DNA of 64,000 nt from positions 32,709-96,708 of IMG/VR virus record IMGVR_UViG_3300018080_000138. The stretch is one strand, 5' to 3'. Below the pieces are notes generated by a model. It saw nothing but the letters and a program-made list of their open reading frames with translations, was not told the origin of the DNA and did not search any database. Shown here one piece after another: positions 47,336-56,524 of this stretch (its first letter is position 1; the number at the start of each line of letters is the position of its first letter). The DNA is from a virus. Position numbers and translations under genes: made by a program.

Positions 47336-48390
47336 TTGTTACCAGGAACGAATTTAATGAAGGAATTACTAATAAGATAGTTAGTAGTGCACTTACTAAA
47401 AAACGAAGATTGAATTTTTATCTTGAGAAAATAATAGAAAAAAGTTTTAAGAAGGTTTTTAGGCAGTGGAAAAATGATTTTTTAAAATTTTATGAGGATA
47501 ATAATGTAGCTGGATATTTATATGCTATAGCATCAGATAGATTTCCTAATAGACGAATAGAAATAGAAAAAGAATTTCATTTTATCTCTCCTTCCGATAT
47601 AGAGCATTGTACTGACTATGGTTCTCTTCTTTATAATATTGATGTTAATGAGTACCTTAAACATGTGTATGATGATTATCATATACATAATTATGGTATT
47701 GATTTATATACACCATATATTGTAGTAAAGGGAAAAGATCCTATAGTTGAGAATGTTTTTGTAGATTTTTCATTTAATGAAGGCATTCTTTTAAGTGCTT
47801 TTCTTTCAAATGATATATTGGTTGCAAATATGTTTGGTGGGTATTTGCTTAGGTGGTTAAAATTGAATGAAACATTTTCATTACAGAATAAAGAGATTTT
47901 GAGAGCAATTAAAAGTAGAGCAAATAAATTAGTAGGAAGAATATCGGATAGAGTATTTAATGAGATAAAAGATATTATAATGAAAGGTTTTTTTATTGAA
48001 GGAAAACATCCGATATTTTATACGTCAGTTGATGGTAAGAAATTAACACCAATTTCATTAGATATTGAGAAGTACTTAGATGGAAATATAAAAAGATCAA
48101 TAGTTACAGCAAGAACAGAGATAGCGGTAATACAAGGACAAATTTTGTATGAGTTTAATAAAAGAAGTAATATTAATAGACATGGTTGGCTTGCAACTGT
48201 TGGTAAACCTGTATTACCAAGGGAAATGCATCAATTAAACCATAAACATATAGTTACCATTGGTGATCCATTTCCATCCGGGCAATTTTATGTTGGTGAA
48301 GGTAGTGCAAGATTAGTCGTGAATTGTAGGTGTTCTAATTTTTCAGTAGTAGAGGATATTAAGGATATTAAAGCATGGTCAGGATTTTAA
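47332..48390 (+). CDS. MuF/SPP1 gp7-like minor head protein
   Basis: A 352-residue protein. The C-terminal part carries the MuF pattern: TARTEIAVIQGQILYEF, GWLATVGKPVLPREMHQLNHKHI, GDPFPSGQFYVGEGSARLVVNCRCSN. These proteins enter the head with the portal and may be ejected with the DNA. It overlaps the portal gene by 4 bases (ATGA). Confidence 0.8.
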   Translation: MIVTRNEFNEGITNKIVSSALTKKRRLNFYLEKIIEKSFKKVFRQWKNDFLKFYEDNNVAGYLYAIASDRFPNRRIEIEKEFHFISPSDIEHCTDYGSLLYNIDVNEYLKHVYDDYHIHNYGIDLYTPYIVVKGKDPIVENVFVDFSFNEGILLSAFLSNDILVANMFGGYLLRWLKLNETFSLQNKEILRAIKSRANKLVGRISDRVFNEIKDIIMKGFFIEGKHPIFYTSVDGKKLTPISLDIEKYLDGNIKRSIVTARTEIAVIQGQILYEFNKRSNINRHGWLATVGKPVLPREMHQLNHKHIVTIGDPFPSGQFYVGEGSARLVVNCRCSNFSVVEDIKDIKAWSGF

Positions 48391-48425
48391 TAATAGATTA
48401 ATAGTTTTTTAATTATGGAGGAAAC

Positions 48426-49457
48426 ATGAAACCAATTAGTGGTAAATTCGTATTTGATATTCTAAAGTACTATGCTGCGAAGGATGCAAATGGTACTGAG
48501 GAAAAATGGTACGTTGAAGGGTATGCCGTAACTACTGATCCTGATTATGCGGGTGATCAAATAAGTAAGGAAGCAATAAAGGCAGCTGCAAAAGATTTTA
48601 CTAAGAATTCTACTGTGCTACGAAACCATAATTTGGACGAAGAAATAGGTACAGTTGTAAAGACAAAAGTTGATGAGAAAGGTCTATTTGTTAAGGTACT
48701 CATCTCAAAAACAGTTCCAAATATATGGACAAAAATAACAGAAAAGGTATTGAATAAGTTTTCTGTAAGAATGAAGATTACTGAGGCAGTAAAGACTTAT
48801 AGTAAAAGTCTGAAAAGAATACTTAATGTTGTGAAAAGGATGGAGTTAGTAGAACTTAGTATTGTTTCTGTTGCAATGAACAGTAACGCGAAAGTGACTT
48901 CACATTATGTGTCGAAGATGATACGGGAGTATGAAGATGAAGGAAATTCCGTTGAAGTTGATATAAAGGATGAACATAAAAAGGATGTCGCAAAAATTTT
49001 ATTTGGTTCATTAGTAGATAGGTCAAAGAAGTTGGGTATTGATATTACGGACGCTGTGAAATTGTACTCAAAGAATAAAGATAATGATGCTGGTGGCAGT
49101 GGTTCGGATGCTTTAACAGAGGATACAGTAAATACAATTATTGAGAATAAACTTAAGAATTTTGAAGTATCAGATATTTTAATTAGTAAAATAAAAGAAT
49201 TTGACATTTTTAATGAGTTATCAACGAAAATAAATACTGCGATGGATACACTTACAGGTATTGAACAGAAACTCATATTATATGAGGATTATCCAAAATT
49301 AAAGGAAGAACTTGTGGAGCTTAGGCAGTTATTTGAGAATCTTGGTAGTAGAGTAGGATCAGTTGAGAAAAATGTTGGTATTATTGATACCAGCGACGAT
49401 ACTAATAAGGATGATCCAAAGAAATGGTCAAATGTATTCCCTACTATTATGCAATAA
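48426..49457 (+). CDS. Prohead protease (S78 type) fused to scaffold
   Basis: A 343-residue protein. Residues 1 to about 160 form the protease: KWYVEGYAVTTDPDYAGDQIS, His68 in VLRNHNLDEEIGTV, Ser113 in KFSVRMK, and ELSIVSVAMNSNA. Residues 170-330 are acidic and helical with repeated coiled-coil segments, as in a fused scaffolding (delta) domain. It would organise and then cleave the capsid precursor. GGAGG precedes the ATG; the capsid gene follows 12 bases later. Confidence 0.88.
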   Translation: MKPISGKFVFDILKYYAAKDANGTEEKWYVEGYAVTTDPDYAGDQISKEAIKAAAKDFTKNSTVLRNHNLDEEIGTVVKTKVDEKGLFVKVLISKTVPNIWTKITEKVLNKFSVRMKITEAVKTYSKSLKRILNVVKRMELVELSIVSVAMNSNAKVTSHYVSKMIREYEDEGNSVEVDIKDEHKKDVAKILFGSLVDRSKKLGIDITDAVKLYSKNKDNDAGGSGSDALTEDTVNTIIENKLKNFEVSDILISKIKEFDIFNELSTKINTAMDTLTGIEQKLILYEDYPKLKEELVELRQLFENLGSRVGSVEKNVGIIDTSDDTNKDDPKKWSNVFPTIMQ

Positions 49458-49469
49458 AGGAGTAAAAAG

Positions 49470-50558
49470 ATGAAACAGGGATTGGATGAAATAAATGAAT
49501 TAATTAAAAAGGCAATTGATACTTCATTAATCGCTTCCGGTGGTGAGATGAATCCAGAGCAGGCCGATGAGTTTATAGACCTTGTTGTAGATGAGAGTGT
49601 TCTTTTACAGAATGGTGTTAGGGTTCATAGAACTAATAATCCAAAGGGTGAGATAGATAAATTAAATATTGGTGAGCCTGTAACAGAATATGCCGCTGAG
49701 TCCGGTGAAAATATTGTTGTTTATTCGAGTACACCAACAAATGCGCAAGGATATTTGTATGATCCGACATTTGATAAAATAGAATATACTGTGGTGAAAA
49801 CACGTTCAGCGTTTAACATCACAAAGGAAGCAACACAAAGTAATATTGAGAAAGAAAAACTTCGTGATACATTAGTTTCGTCTTTCGCTAAAAGAATGGG
49901 AACGGATTTAGAATTACTCGCATTAATGGGTGATCCTACAACTTATGCTGCGTCCTTTTCTAAAATTGGAAGGTTATTAAAATCTAATGTCGGTTGGTAT
50001 CGAATTATGAAAGGTGATTTAGCGCCTAATCCGGCTGCGGCACATATAATTAATGTTGGTGGGTATAATGTCAGTAAATATTTATTTTCTGAGATGATAA
50101 AGACATTGCCAAAGAAGTATTTAATGTCTTTTGATGATTTTAGATTTTTTGTGTCACCAACAATACATCAAAATTATTTAGAACAGCTTGGTGAGCGTTC
50201 AACTAATCTTGGTGATGCAGCACTTTCTGGAAAAATAGACCTTACAGCATGGGCAGTTCCGATAGTACGTGTTCCATTAATTAGTGAGACATTAGAAGGA
50301 TGTACTGATGGAACAACAGAATTGGATGATGCAACATTTATATTTTTAACTGTTCCGGAGAACTTAATTTTTGTCATGCTTAGATTATTTGATATTTATT
50401 GGGAGTTTAAACCAAGAAGTGATCGTTGGGAAAATACAACATATTCGCAGACGGATTTTCAGATTGAAAATACTGATATGGTTGTCTTGGCAGACTGTGT
50501 TGACCCGACAAGCTGTAATATATATAATCCATGTAATCGTTCGTTAACAAGAATTTAA
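49470..50558 (+). CDS. Major capsid protein (HK97 fold)
   Basis: A 362-residue protein. An N-terminal helical segment precedes the P-domain-like strands (VRVHRTNNPKGEIDKLNIGEPV) and E-loop region. TVVKTRSAFNITKEATQSNIEKEKLRDTLVSSFAKRMGTDLELLALMGD matches the long spine helix of phage capsid proteins, and a late PENLIFVMLRLFDIYWEFKPR precedes the C-terminus. Position right after the protease/scaffold agrees. AAAGGAG precedes the ATG. A perfect hairpin follows the stop. Confidence 0.85.
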   Translation: MKQGLDEINELIKKAIDTSLIASGGEMNPEQADEFIDLVVDESVLLQNGVRVHRTNNPKGEIDKLNIGEPVTEYAAESGENIVVYSSTPTNAQGYLYDPTFDKIEYTVVKTRSAFNITKEATQSNIEKEKLRDTLVSSFAKRMGTDLELLALMGDPTTYAASFSKIGRLLKSNVGWYRIMKGDLAPNPAAAHIINVGGYNVSKYLFSEMIKTLPKKYLMSFDDFRFFVSPTIHQNYLEQLGERSTNLGDAALSGKIDLTAWAVPIVRVPLISETLEGCTDGTTELDDATFIFLTVPENLIFVMLRLFDIYWEFKPRSDRWENTTYSQTDFQIENTDMVVLADCVDPTSCNIYNPCNRSLTRI

Positions 50559-50576
50559 TTTAATTTAATAGAATTG

Positions 50577-50617
50577 AAGATAGTAGGTGCAATGTAGTAA
50601 TACACACCTACTATCTT
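50577..50617 (+). terminator. Perfect 13-bp hairpin behind the capsid gene
   Basis: AAGATAGTAGGTG (50577-50589) pairs perfectly with CACCTACTATCTT (50605-50617) around a 15-base loop. No T run follows, so it may be a weak terminator, a processing or stability hairpin that keeps capsid mRNA abundant, or both. Confidence 0.6.
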
Positions 50618-50639
50618 AAAATTATAAAGGATAGTTTTT

Positions 50640-51833
50640 ATGGAAAGATATATTAAGCTAACAAATGCACGAAGTATTACAATAGATTTGTTTGGAGTTA
50701 CGAGAAAGTTTAGACAGGGTATTTGTTCGTTAGTTAGTGAAAGAGAATACTCTTATTTAATGCAAAATCAGTATGGAGTCCTTTTTACTGAGGTAAAGAA
50801 GAATGTCTTTGATGGTCAAGATAAAAAAATATATGATTTTGAGATGCTACAGTTTAATTCCCATAAAGAAATATTAAGTAGAAGAAATAAGGTAAAGAAG
50901 ATAGATATGAGTAGTTTGAAGGATAATAGAATATTGTTCGTTAGACCTGGTGGAATAGGTGATATTCTTTATACATTTTGCGTTGCTTCATATATTAAAA
51001 GTATAGAGAGTTCTGTGCGAATAGCATTGGCATCGGGAAAAAAATATCTAAAACTTTTACCTTTTACCAGGTCAATAGATTGGGGACTTGAGTATAATGG
51101 AAATATCTCAAGTGAAGAATTTGATCAGGTAGCAAGTTTTATTGGTGCGGTTGAAGCTAACAAGAAGGCAGAAAAATTACATTATGTCGATGCTTATTAT
51201 GATTGGTTAGGGATTGATTATAACAGTGTCCCGGAAGAATATAAAGTACCAAAATTATTTTTAACGGATACTGCGAAAAAAATTGCAGATGAGATATGGG
51301 AAAGATGGAGTCTGGATAAGCACATTACAATAGGACTTGCGTTACGTGCAAGTTCAAAGCTTAGATCATGGCATCCTGAGTATAATAAAAAACTTGCGTT
51401 GGCATTTGCTAAAAGGGGCATAAAAGTGTTATTATTTGATAGTATATCAACTCTTGAGTTTGGTGGGAAAAATATACTGTCATATTGTGGAAATCTTGGA
51501 TTAGAAGGATTAGTTGGCTGTGTTTCAAAACTTGACTTATTAATTGCGCCGGATACGGGGTTATTACATATTGCTGGTAGTTTAGGAATTCCTGCTGTTG
51601 GAATATACTCATCATTTAATCCTGAGTTGAGAGTAAGTAAGTATAAAAATGTTTTATATACAAAACCATCATTTAAGTGTGCACCATGTTATCATCATAT
51701 TGAGTCACAGTGTAAAAGTAAATCACTGGGTGATAACCCACCTTGTATGACGGGTATAACACCAAAAGAAGTATTTTTATTGGCAAGAAAATTAATACAT
51801 AATACAAGAAAGATTGATATTGCAAGACTTTAG
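50640..51833 (+). CDS. GT9 glycosyltransferase with N-terminal extension
   Basis: In this 397-residue protein, residues about 95-397 are GT9: ILFVRPGGIGDILYTFCVASYI, LALRASSKLRSWHPEY, KLDLLIAPDTGLLHIAGSLGIPAVGIYSSF and a final Cys cluster (FKCAPCYHH, CKSK, PPCMTG). The first 60 residues (YIKLTNARSITIDLFGVTRKF, REYSYLMQNQYGVLF) are not part of GT9 and look like a small phage head protein or binding domain. Fused beside the capsid gene, the extension could direct the enzyme to the capsid, which is inference. Confidence 0.75.
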   Translation: MERYIKLTNARSITIDLFGVTRKFRQGICSLVSEREYSYLMQNQYGVLFTEVKKNVFDGQDKKIYDFEMLQFNSHKEILSRRNKVKKIDMSSLKDNRILFVRPGGIGDILYTFCVASYIKSIESSVRIALASGKKYLKLLPFTRSIDWGLEYNGNISSEEFDQVASFIGAVEANKKAEKLHYVDAYYDWLGIDYNSVPEEYKVPKLFLTDTAKKIADEIWERWSLDKHITIGLALRASSKLRSWHPEYNKKLALAFAKRGIKVLLFDSISTLEFGGKNILSYCGNLGLEGLVGCVSKLDLLIAPDTGLLHIAGSLGIPAVGIYSSFNPELRVSKYKNVLYTKPSFKCAPCYHHIESQCKSKSLGDNPPCMTGITPKEVFLLARKLIHNTRKIDIARL

Positions 51834-52506
51834 TAGTATATGCATTGTTATCCCGTACTATAATGCATTAACATATCTTAATAATGCAGTAAATAGTATT
51901 ATTGAAACCACAAATAATTCCATAAATATTTTAATAGTTGATAATAACTCAGATAAACCTTTTTCAGTTAAAGGAAGAAAGATAGAAGTTATTAGAAATG
52001 TTAATAATTTAGGTTTTACAAAGGCAATTAACCAAGGGATAAAGTTATATAGGAATTGTGATATAATTCCTTTTAACTCAGATAGCATTGCATTACCAAA
52101 TTGGATTGAGAATTTATATATAGCAGCATATTCAAGAAATAAGGTTGCTTTGGTGTGTCCAAGACACATTATTGGTAATGGTGTAAAGAAGAATACGGCA
52201 ATAAATAATTTAACATCTCCACAACCATTTTATGATAAAAATGGTTATCGACTAATGCGATGGGCAGGTTTTACATGTGTTTATATAAAAAGAAGTGCAT
52301 TAGAGGATGTTGGATTATTAGATGAGAAGTATTGGCACTTTTCATCAGATGAGGAATGGTGTAATAGAGCACGGATGAAAAACTGGAGTATTATTTATTG
52401 TAATACTGCAAGTGTTAAACATATAGGCGGTGTATCATATAACATACTTAAAAAAAGATCACCAAAGATTGTGCAGAATAAAATAGATAAAGGACTTAGA
52501 CTATAA
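51814..52506 (+). CDS. GT2-type glycosyltransferase
   Basis: A 230-residue GT-A fold protein starting at TTG 51814 (or 51820): CIVIPYYNALTYLNNAVNSII, ILIVDNNSD, NLGFTKAINQGIK, DIIPFNSDSIALPNWIENL and the late DEKYWHFSSDEEWCNRARMKNW, matching rhamnosyltransferase-like GT2 enzymes (SDEEWC as ED-type base). It overlaps the GT9 gene by 20 bases. Confidence 0.82.
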   Translation: MILQDFSSICIVIPYYNALTYLNNAVNSIIETTNNSINILIVDNNSDKPFSVKGRKIEVIRNVNNLGFTKAINQGIKLYRNCDIIPFNSDSIALPNWIENLYIAAYSRNKVALVCPRHIIGNGVKKNTAINNLTSPQPFYDKNGYRLMRWAGFTCVYIKRSALEDVGLLDEKYWHFSSDEEWCNRARMKNWSIIYCNTASVKHIGGVSYNILKKRSPKIVQNKIDKGLRL

Positions 52507-52516
52507 TAGGTAGACT

Positions 52517-53233
52517 ATGAGAGAAAAAAAGATGGACGTTGCAATAGTTATACCATCAGCAGGTGGTGAGAGTACCTTAAGAAGGTGCGTGGAGAGTATT
52601 ATACGAAATACTAAGACACCATATAAAATTTTTATAGTAGATCAAGGAGAATTAGGTTGCTCATCCTATTGTTGTTTTTTAGAAAAAAAATATTCTAATA
52701 TCTTTATCCATTATAATAGTAAGAATGAACCTGGATCAAAAGGGTATAATAGAGGGATAAAGTCAGCCTATATAAAAAGTAATTTTACTCATCTTTGTTT
52801 TTTAGATGACGATATATTGGTATTAAAACCTGGGTGGTTAAGTACGTTGGTTGATGGTATGGATACTGATCCGGGTGTTGGTATAATAGGATATGAGATG
52901 TGTAGTACAATACCCCCAAATCTTGGTGGTTATGTTTTAGAATTTATGAGCTGTTGTATGCTTTGTAGTAGAGAGTTGATCGATACAATAGGCTTAATGG
53001 ATGAATCATTATTATGGCATTGTAATGACTCAGATTATTGCCGTCGGGCATGGCAAAATGATTTTAAGGTAAAGGTATTGTATGCTAATGATAATAAAGA
53101 TATGAGCAATGATTTTTTATATCACTCACACCAAGTAGGAACAAAAAGGTGTGAGGGGGAAAAATTATTGAGAGAAAAAACGTATAAGGTATTTGAGAAA
53201 AAATGGAATAATGTAATTATAGAAGCATTATGA
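52517..53233 (+). CDS. GT2-type glycosyltransferase
   Basis: A 238-residue GT-A fold protein: VAIVIPSAGGESTLRRCVESI, KIFIVDQGE, GSKGYNRGIKSAYI, LCFLDDDILVLKPGWLSTL (DDD metal site) and DESLLWHCNDSDYCRRAW. It is the second GT2 in a row and follows the same layout as the one at 51814. Substrates are unknown. Confidence 0.82.
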   Translation: MREKKMDVAIVIPSAGGESTLRRCVESIIRNTKTPYKIFIVDQGELGCSSYCCFLEKKYSNIFIHYNSKNEPGSKGYNRGIKSAYIKSNFTHLCFLDDDILVLKPGWLSTLVDGMDTDPGVGIIGYEMCSTIPPNLGGYVLEFMSCCMLCSRELIDTIGLMDESLLWHCNDSDYCRRAWQNDFKVKVLYANDNKDMSNDFLYHSHQVGTKRCEGEKLLREKTYKVFEKKWNNVIIEAL

Positions 53234-53300
53234 AAAGATATTAGGATATATGATTTAGGATGGAAGTTAGGAGTTAATTTTATATTTTAGAAGGTGAAGA

Positions 53301-53540
53301 ATGCCGTATAGTTACCCAAAGAATATACCAGTATGGGTTAAGGATTTACCAAAGAATGCACAGAAGATAGCAATAAGAGTATTTAATAAGGTTTATAAAA
53401 AAACAAAAGATGAAGATAAGGCAAGACAAGCTGCATGGTCGGCAATAAAAGAAAAATATAAAAAGAATAAAAAAGGAATATGGATAAAGAAAATTTTAAG
53501 AAATGTGTTTTGGATACCAATTACCAATGATGGAGAATAA
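53301..53540 (+). CDS. ChaB-like protein
   Basis: A 79-residue protein, MPYSYPKNIPVWVKDLPKNAQ, then IAIRVFNKVYKKTKDEDKARQAAWSAIKEKYKK and GIWIKK, matching the ChaB fold (PY...LP..V..LP..AQ-x-I-x-x-xFN, AW-x-x-v-x-x-Y-x-K). ChaB domains occur in bacterial and phage small proteins of uncertain function. AAGGTGAAGA precedes the ATG. Confidence 0.85.
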   Translation: MPYSYPKNIPVWVKDLPKNAQKIAIRVFNKVYKKTKDEDKARQAAWSAIKEKYKKNKKGIWIKKILRNVFWIPITNDGE

Positions 53541-53541
53541 A

Positions 53542-53994
53542 ATGTATGTTTGTGCAAGTTGTCGTACAGGATATAGATATATTGATGTTGCAACGTGTTT
53601 AAAGTGCACAAGTCCTGTGCTCCCTGAGTATTTTAAGTATTATGAATCTGTATTAGATGAAATTAATGAGGTAACGAAGTCGTTTGGTATAATTTCAGCC
53701 AAAAAATTAGCTGTAGTATTAAAAAATATCTATGATGATAGTTTAGATGAATCCATAGATATTAGTGTTACTGGTGTTCGACTTGTACAGACATTAAAGA
53801 GGTATGTAGTTAATGATTATTTGAATAAAAAGGATAAAACCGCTGTAAGATTTGCGATTGTTTCGTTATCAAGGATAATGTTGAAGTATCAATTTAATAC
53901 AATACCTAAGAAGAAGTTATTGAATAAATGTCATAGTGTATTAGCATTAGCGATAACATTAGAATTAAAGAAAGCAAAAAAGAGATTTTATTGA
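53542..53994 (+). CDS. Zinc-ribbon helical protein
   Basis: I use ATG 53542, with GGAG 7 bases upstream, rather than starts at 53503 or 53530. The 150 residues begin MYVCASCRTGYRYIDVATCLKC, a C-x2-C-x(11)-C-x2-C zinc ribbon, followed by a basic helical domain (about 25-150; FGIISAKKLAVVLKNIY, VRLVQTLKRYVVNDYL). This resembles late transcription factors in layout, but no family is proven. Confidence 0.6.
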   Translation: MYVCASCRTGYRYIDVATCLKCTSPVLPEYFKYYESVLDEINEVTKSFGIISAKKLAVVLKNIYDDSLDESIDISVTGVRLVQTLKRYVVNDYLNKKDKTAVRFAIVSLSRIMLKYQFNTIPKKKLLNKCHSVLALAITLELKKAKKRFY

Positions 53995-55058
53995 TGAAAA
54001 TAATGCATATCGGTGGTTCACATAGCTTGCATGTTAAAGATATAGTATGTGAACTTAAAAAATTAGGTTATCAACAAACAATAGTATCTTATCGTAATAC
54101 TAAGATGACATGTCAAGATATAGAAACGTATTATTATAATTATACCAGGTATAATACAAAGTGGTGGAAAGATATTAATCTGAGAAATTTTATGGTTAAA
54201 TTACTTGTCGATAAAAGGCCAGATGTTGTTCATGGTCATTCATTAACCTATGCTTGTATTCCGACATGGATAGCGGCGGAGTTAGGTTACAAAACTTGTA
54301 TTACACCATGGAGTATTGACTCAATAATACATGAGAGAAGACGTTCAAAATTTTATGAGACAAAGTGTCTAAAAACTATCTCAGGATTTTTATATCCTTT
54401 ATCGTGTAAGCTATTTCAGAATTTTTATAGTGTTAAGTTGACACATAAGCAAGTTATATTTAGATCATTAGTTGATTTATCATTTAAGTCAAAGATAAGT
54501 GCTGATCCCGTAATTTTAGCACCACGTCCAACAACTGAAAATTATTACCAAGAATTTTTGATAAGATCAATACCTTATTTAAGAAAGATAAAAAATAATT
54601 TGTTAGTTATTTTTTTAATTGGTCAGTCAAGATCAGCAGGTTTGTCGTATATGAATAAACTAAAAAAAATTGCAAAGCAGAAGGATGTATTAAATAATTG
54701 TATTTTTATAGATAAAACTATGACCAGAAGATGGTTAGTAGATAAGATATGTGATTCAGCAATAGTATACTCAGTTGCTAAACATGATTCAGGATTTTCG
54801 GGTGTAACACTTCAGGCACTTGTGGCAGGTAAGGTTGTAGTAACACAAAAGACTAAGCAAAATGAGTTTTTAGATGGTAGGTGCCTAAGAGTGGACTTAA
54901 ATTTTAATGATATTAAAAATGCTCTTTTATATGCCGTTAGTAATTATGTCTCATCACAAACATTTTATATGAGAAAAAATAAAGATTTAAAAAGATATGA
55001 TAAAGAACAGATGATTAAGAATTTAGTAGGATTTTATAATGGAAGTTTACCTAAATAA
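53994..55058 (+). CDS. GT4-like glycosyltransferase
   Basis: A 354-residue GT-B protein. Landmarks are IMHIGGSHSLHVKDIVCELKKLGYQ, then KRPDVVHGHSLTYACI, the linker strand NNLLVIFLIGQSRSAGLSYMNKL, and the donor-side KHDSGFSGVTLQALVAGKVVVTQ with the GT4 E-x7-E replaced by FSGVTLQALVAG. A TTG at 53991 is also in frame. It overlaps the acetyltransferase gene by 20 bases. The acceptor is unknown. Confidence 0.75.
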   Translation: MKIMHIGGSHSLHVKDIVCELKKLGYQQTIVSYRNTKMTCQDIETYYYNYTRYNTKWWKDINLRNFMVKLLVDKRPDVVHGHSLTYACIPTWIAAELGYKTCITPWSIDSIIHERRRSKFYETKCLKTISGFLYPLSCKLFQNFYSVKLTHKQVIFRSLVDLSFKSKISADPVILAPRPTTENYYQEFLIRSIPYLRKIKNNLLVIFLIGQSRSAGLSYMNKLKKIAKQKDVLNNCIFIDKTMTRRWLVDKICDSAIVYSVAKHDSGFSGVTLQALVAGKVVVTQKTKQNEFLDGRCLRVDLNFNDIKNALLYAVSNYVSSQTFYMRKNKDLKRYDKEQMIKNLVGFYNGSLPK

Positions 55059-55539
55059 CATTTGTAGTAAGCATATGACATATTTTCTTGATCTGAATAA
55101 TTTTGAAGAAAATAGAATGTTATTAATGAGAAAAAGAAAACTTAGTAGGGATTGGTTCAATAGATATATAAATAACTTGGCATTGTATATAGAGTATGGT
55201 TTTTCAATAGTTGCTGATGGAAATGTTTCTGGGTTTTGTGGGATATTTGATATTAGTATAGATGCAAAAAATGCATGGATTTGGATATTGATAGATAAAA
55301 AGCAAAGAAGAAAAAGAATTGGTATTGCAGCATTACGTAAATTATTATTTTTTTCATTTGATATATATGGATTTAAAATAGTATATTTAAAGGTGCTTAG
55401 TAATAATACTCCGGCGATAGATTTGTATAAATCAGTTGGGTTTGCTGTTGTTGGAAAATTAACTGATAATTTCGTTTATAAAAATAGTTTAGTCGATACA
55501 TTGATAATGGAATTGCAGTCAATTGATTATAGTAGTTAA
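55039..55539 (+). CDS. GNAT N-acetyltransferase
   Basis: The 166-residue protein has the GNAT acetyl-CoA loop as KKQRRKRIGIAALRKLLFFSF, followed by IVYLKVLSNNTPAIDLYKSVGFAVVGK, the motif-B strand and helix. It resembles enzymes such as PseH/WecD-type sugar N-acetyltransferases in clusters with DegT aminotransferases. It may acylate an amino sugar made by the genes at 57241 and 58962. Confidence 0.82.
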   Translation: MEVYLNNICSKHMTYFLDLNNFEENRMLLMRKRKLSRDWFNRYINNLALYIEYGFSIVADGNVSGFCGIFDISIDAKNAWIWILIDKKQRRKRIGIAALRKLLFFSFDIYGFKIVYLKVLSNNTPAIDLYKSVGFAVVGKLTDNFVYKNSLVDTLIMELQSIDYSS

Positions 55540-55556
55540 TTTAATATGGGTATTAT

Positions 55557-56444
55557 ATGAGAAAATTAACAAACATTGATACTGAGTTTCCAAAAGTTAT
55601 TTTAATAGATAATTTTTCTGGATGTAATTTAAAATGCTCAATATGTGACCATAAAAATATTACCAGGTATAGAAAAGTTGAAAGGATGAAGTTAACCCTG
55701 TTTTCTAAGATAATTAATGAAATTTCGGATATAGATAAAGATACAAGAGTATGGATGATTTATTTTGGTGATCCATTTTTATGTTATGATATGCCTGAAA
55801 GAATAAGGTATGCAAAGAAAGAAGGATTGACCGATGTTGTTTTAAATACTAATGGTGTCGCGTTGACTACATCTAAAGCAATTGATTATATAAATGCTGG
55901 ACTGGATACATTATATGTTGGTATTGATGCATTTTTACCATTAACTTATAAAAAAATACGGGTTGGTGGTGATTATATGTTAGTGGTAAGAAATGTACTT
56001 GAGTATAGAGATTTATTGGAGGAGTATGGAACTGGCACACAAAAACTTTATGTTCAGTTTGTTGAGACATCTCTTAATATTGGTGAGAAGGATAGATTTT
56101 GTGCATTTTGGAAAGAATTTGGTGTTGCTGTAAAGGTAAGACCAATGGTGTCGTGGGGCGGGCTTATAGCAAATGGTATTAAACCTTTAAAGGATAGAGT
56201 ACCATGTGGTTGGGTAATGGATACATTACCAATTCTTTCTGATGGTAGAGTAGCCGCATGTGCTACAGATGTTCATGGACGATTGATACTTGGTAATATA
56301 AAGAATAAAACAATTAGGGAAATATGGAATGGTAGTCATAAATTAGTAAGAAAATTGCATTATAATAAATATTGGGATAAGTTACCAAGATTGTGCAAAA
56401 AATGTACAGATTGGAATAGTTATAGTAGTGAGGTAGTTGAGTGA
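55557..56444 (+). CDS. Radical SAM protein with SPASM-like C-terminus
   Basis: A 295-residue protein with the iron-sulphur motif CNLKCSIC (CxxxCxxC) in FSGCNLKCSICDHKN, IYFGDPFLCYD, VVLNTNGVAL and LYVGIDAF. A C-terminal block follows (VPCGWVMDTLPILSDGRVAACATD, GNIKNKTIREIWNG, LCKKCTDW) like SPASM or twitch domains that bind an extra cluster. These enzymes do radical chemistry on peptides, sugars or other substrates; here a sugar or virion-protein modification fits the context. Confidence 0.88.
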   Translation: MRKLTNIDTEFPKVILIDNFSGCNLKCSICDHKNITRYRKVERMKLTLFSKIINEISDIDKDTRVWMIYFGDPFLCYDMPERIRYAKKEGLTDVVLNTNGVALTTSKAIDYINAGLDTLYVGIDAFLPLTYKKIRVGGDYMLVVRNVLEYRDLLEEYGTGTQKLYVQFVETSLNIGEKDRFCAFWKEFGVAVKVRPMVSWGGLIANGIKPLKDRVPCGWVMDTLPILSDGRVAACATDVHGRLILGNIKNKTIREIWNGSHKLVRKLHYNKYWDKLPRLCKKCTDWNSYSSEVVE

Positions 56445-56524
56445 TACCGCATTAGAACAACTAACAATAAAAAGGTTGAATTCCAAGTAATTTTTGAAAT
56501 TAAGTATATTTTTAGGAGAATTAG

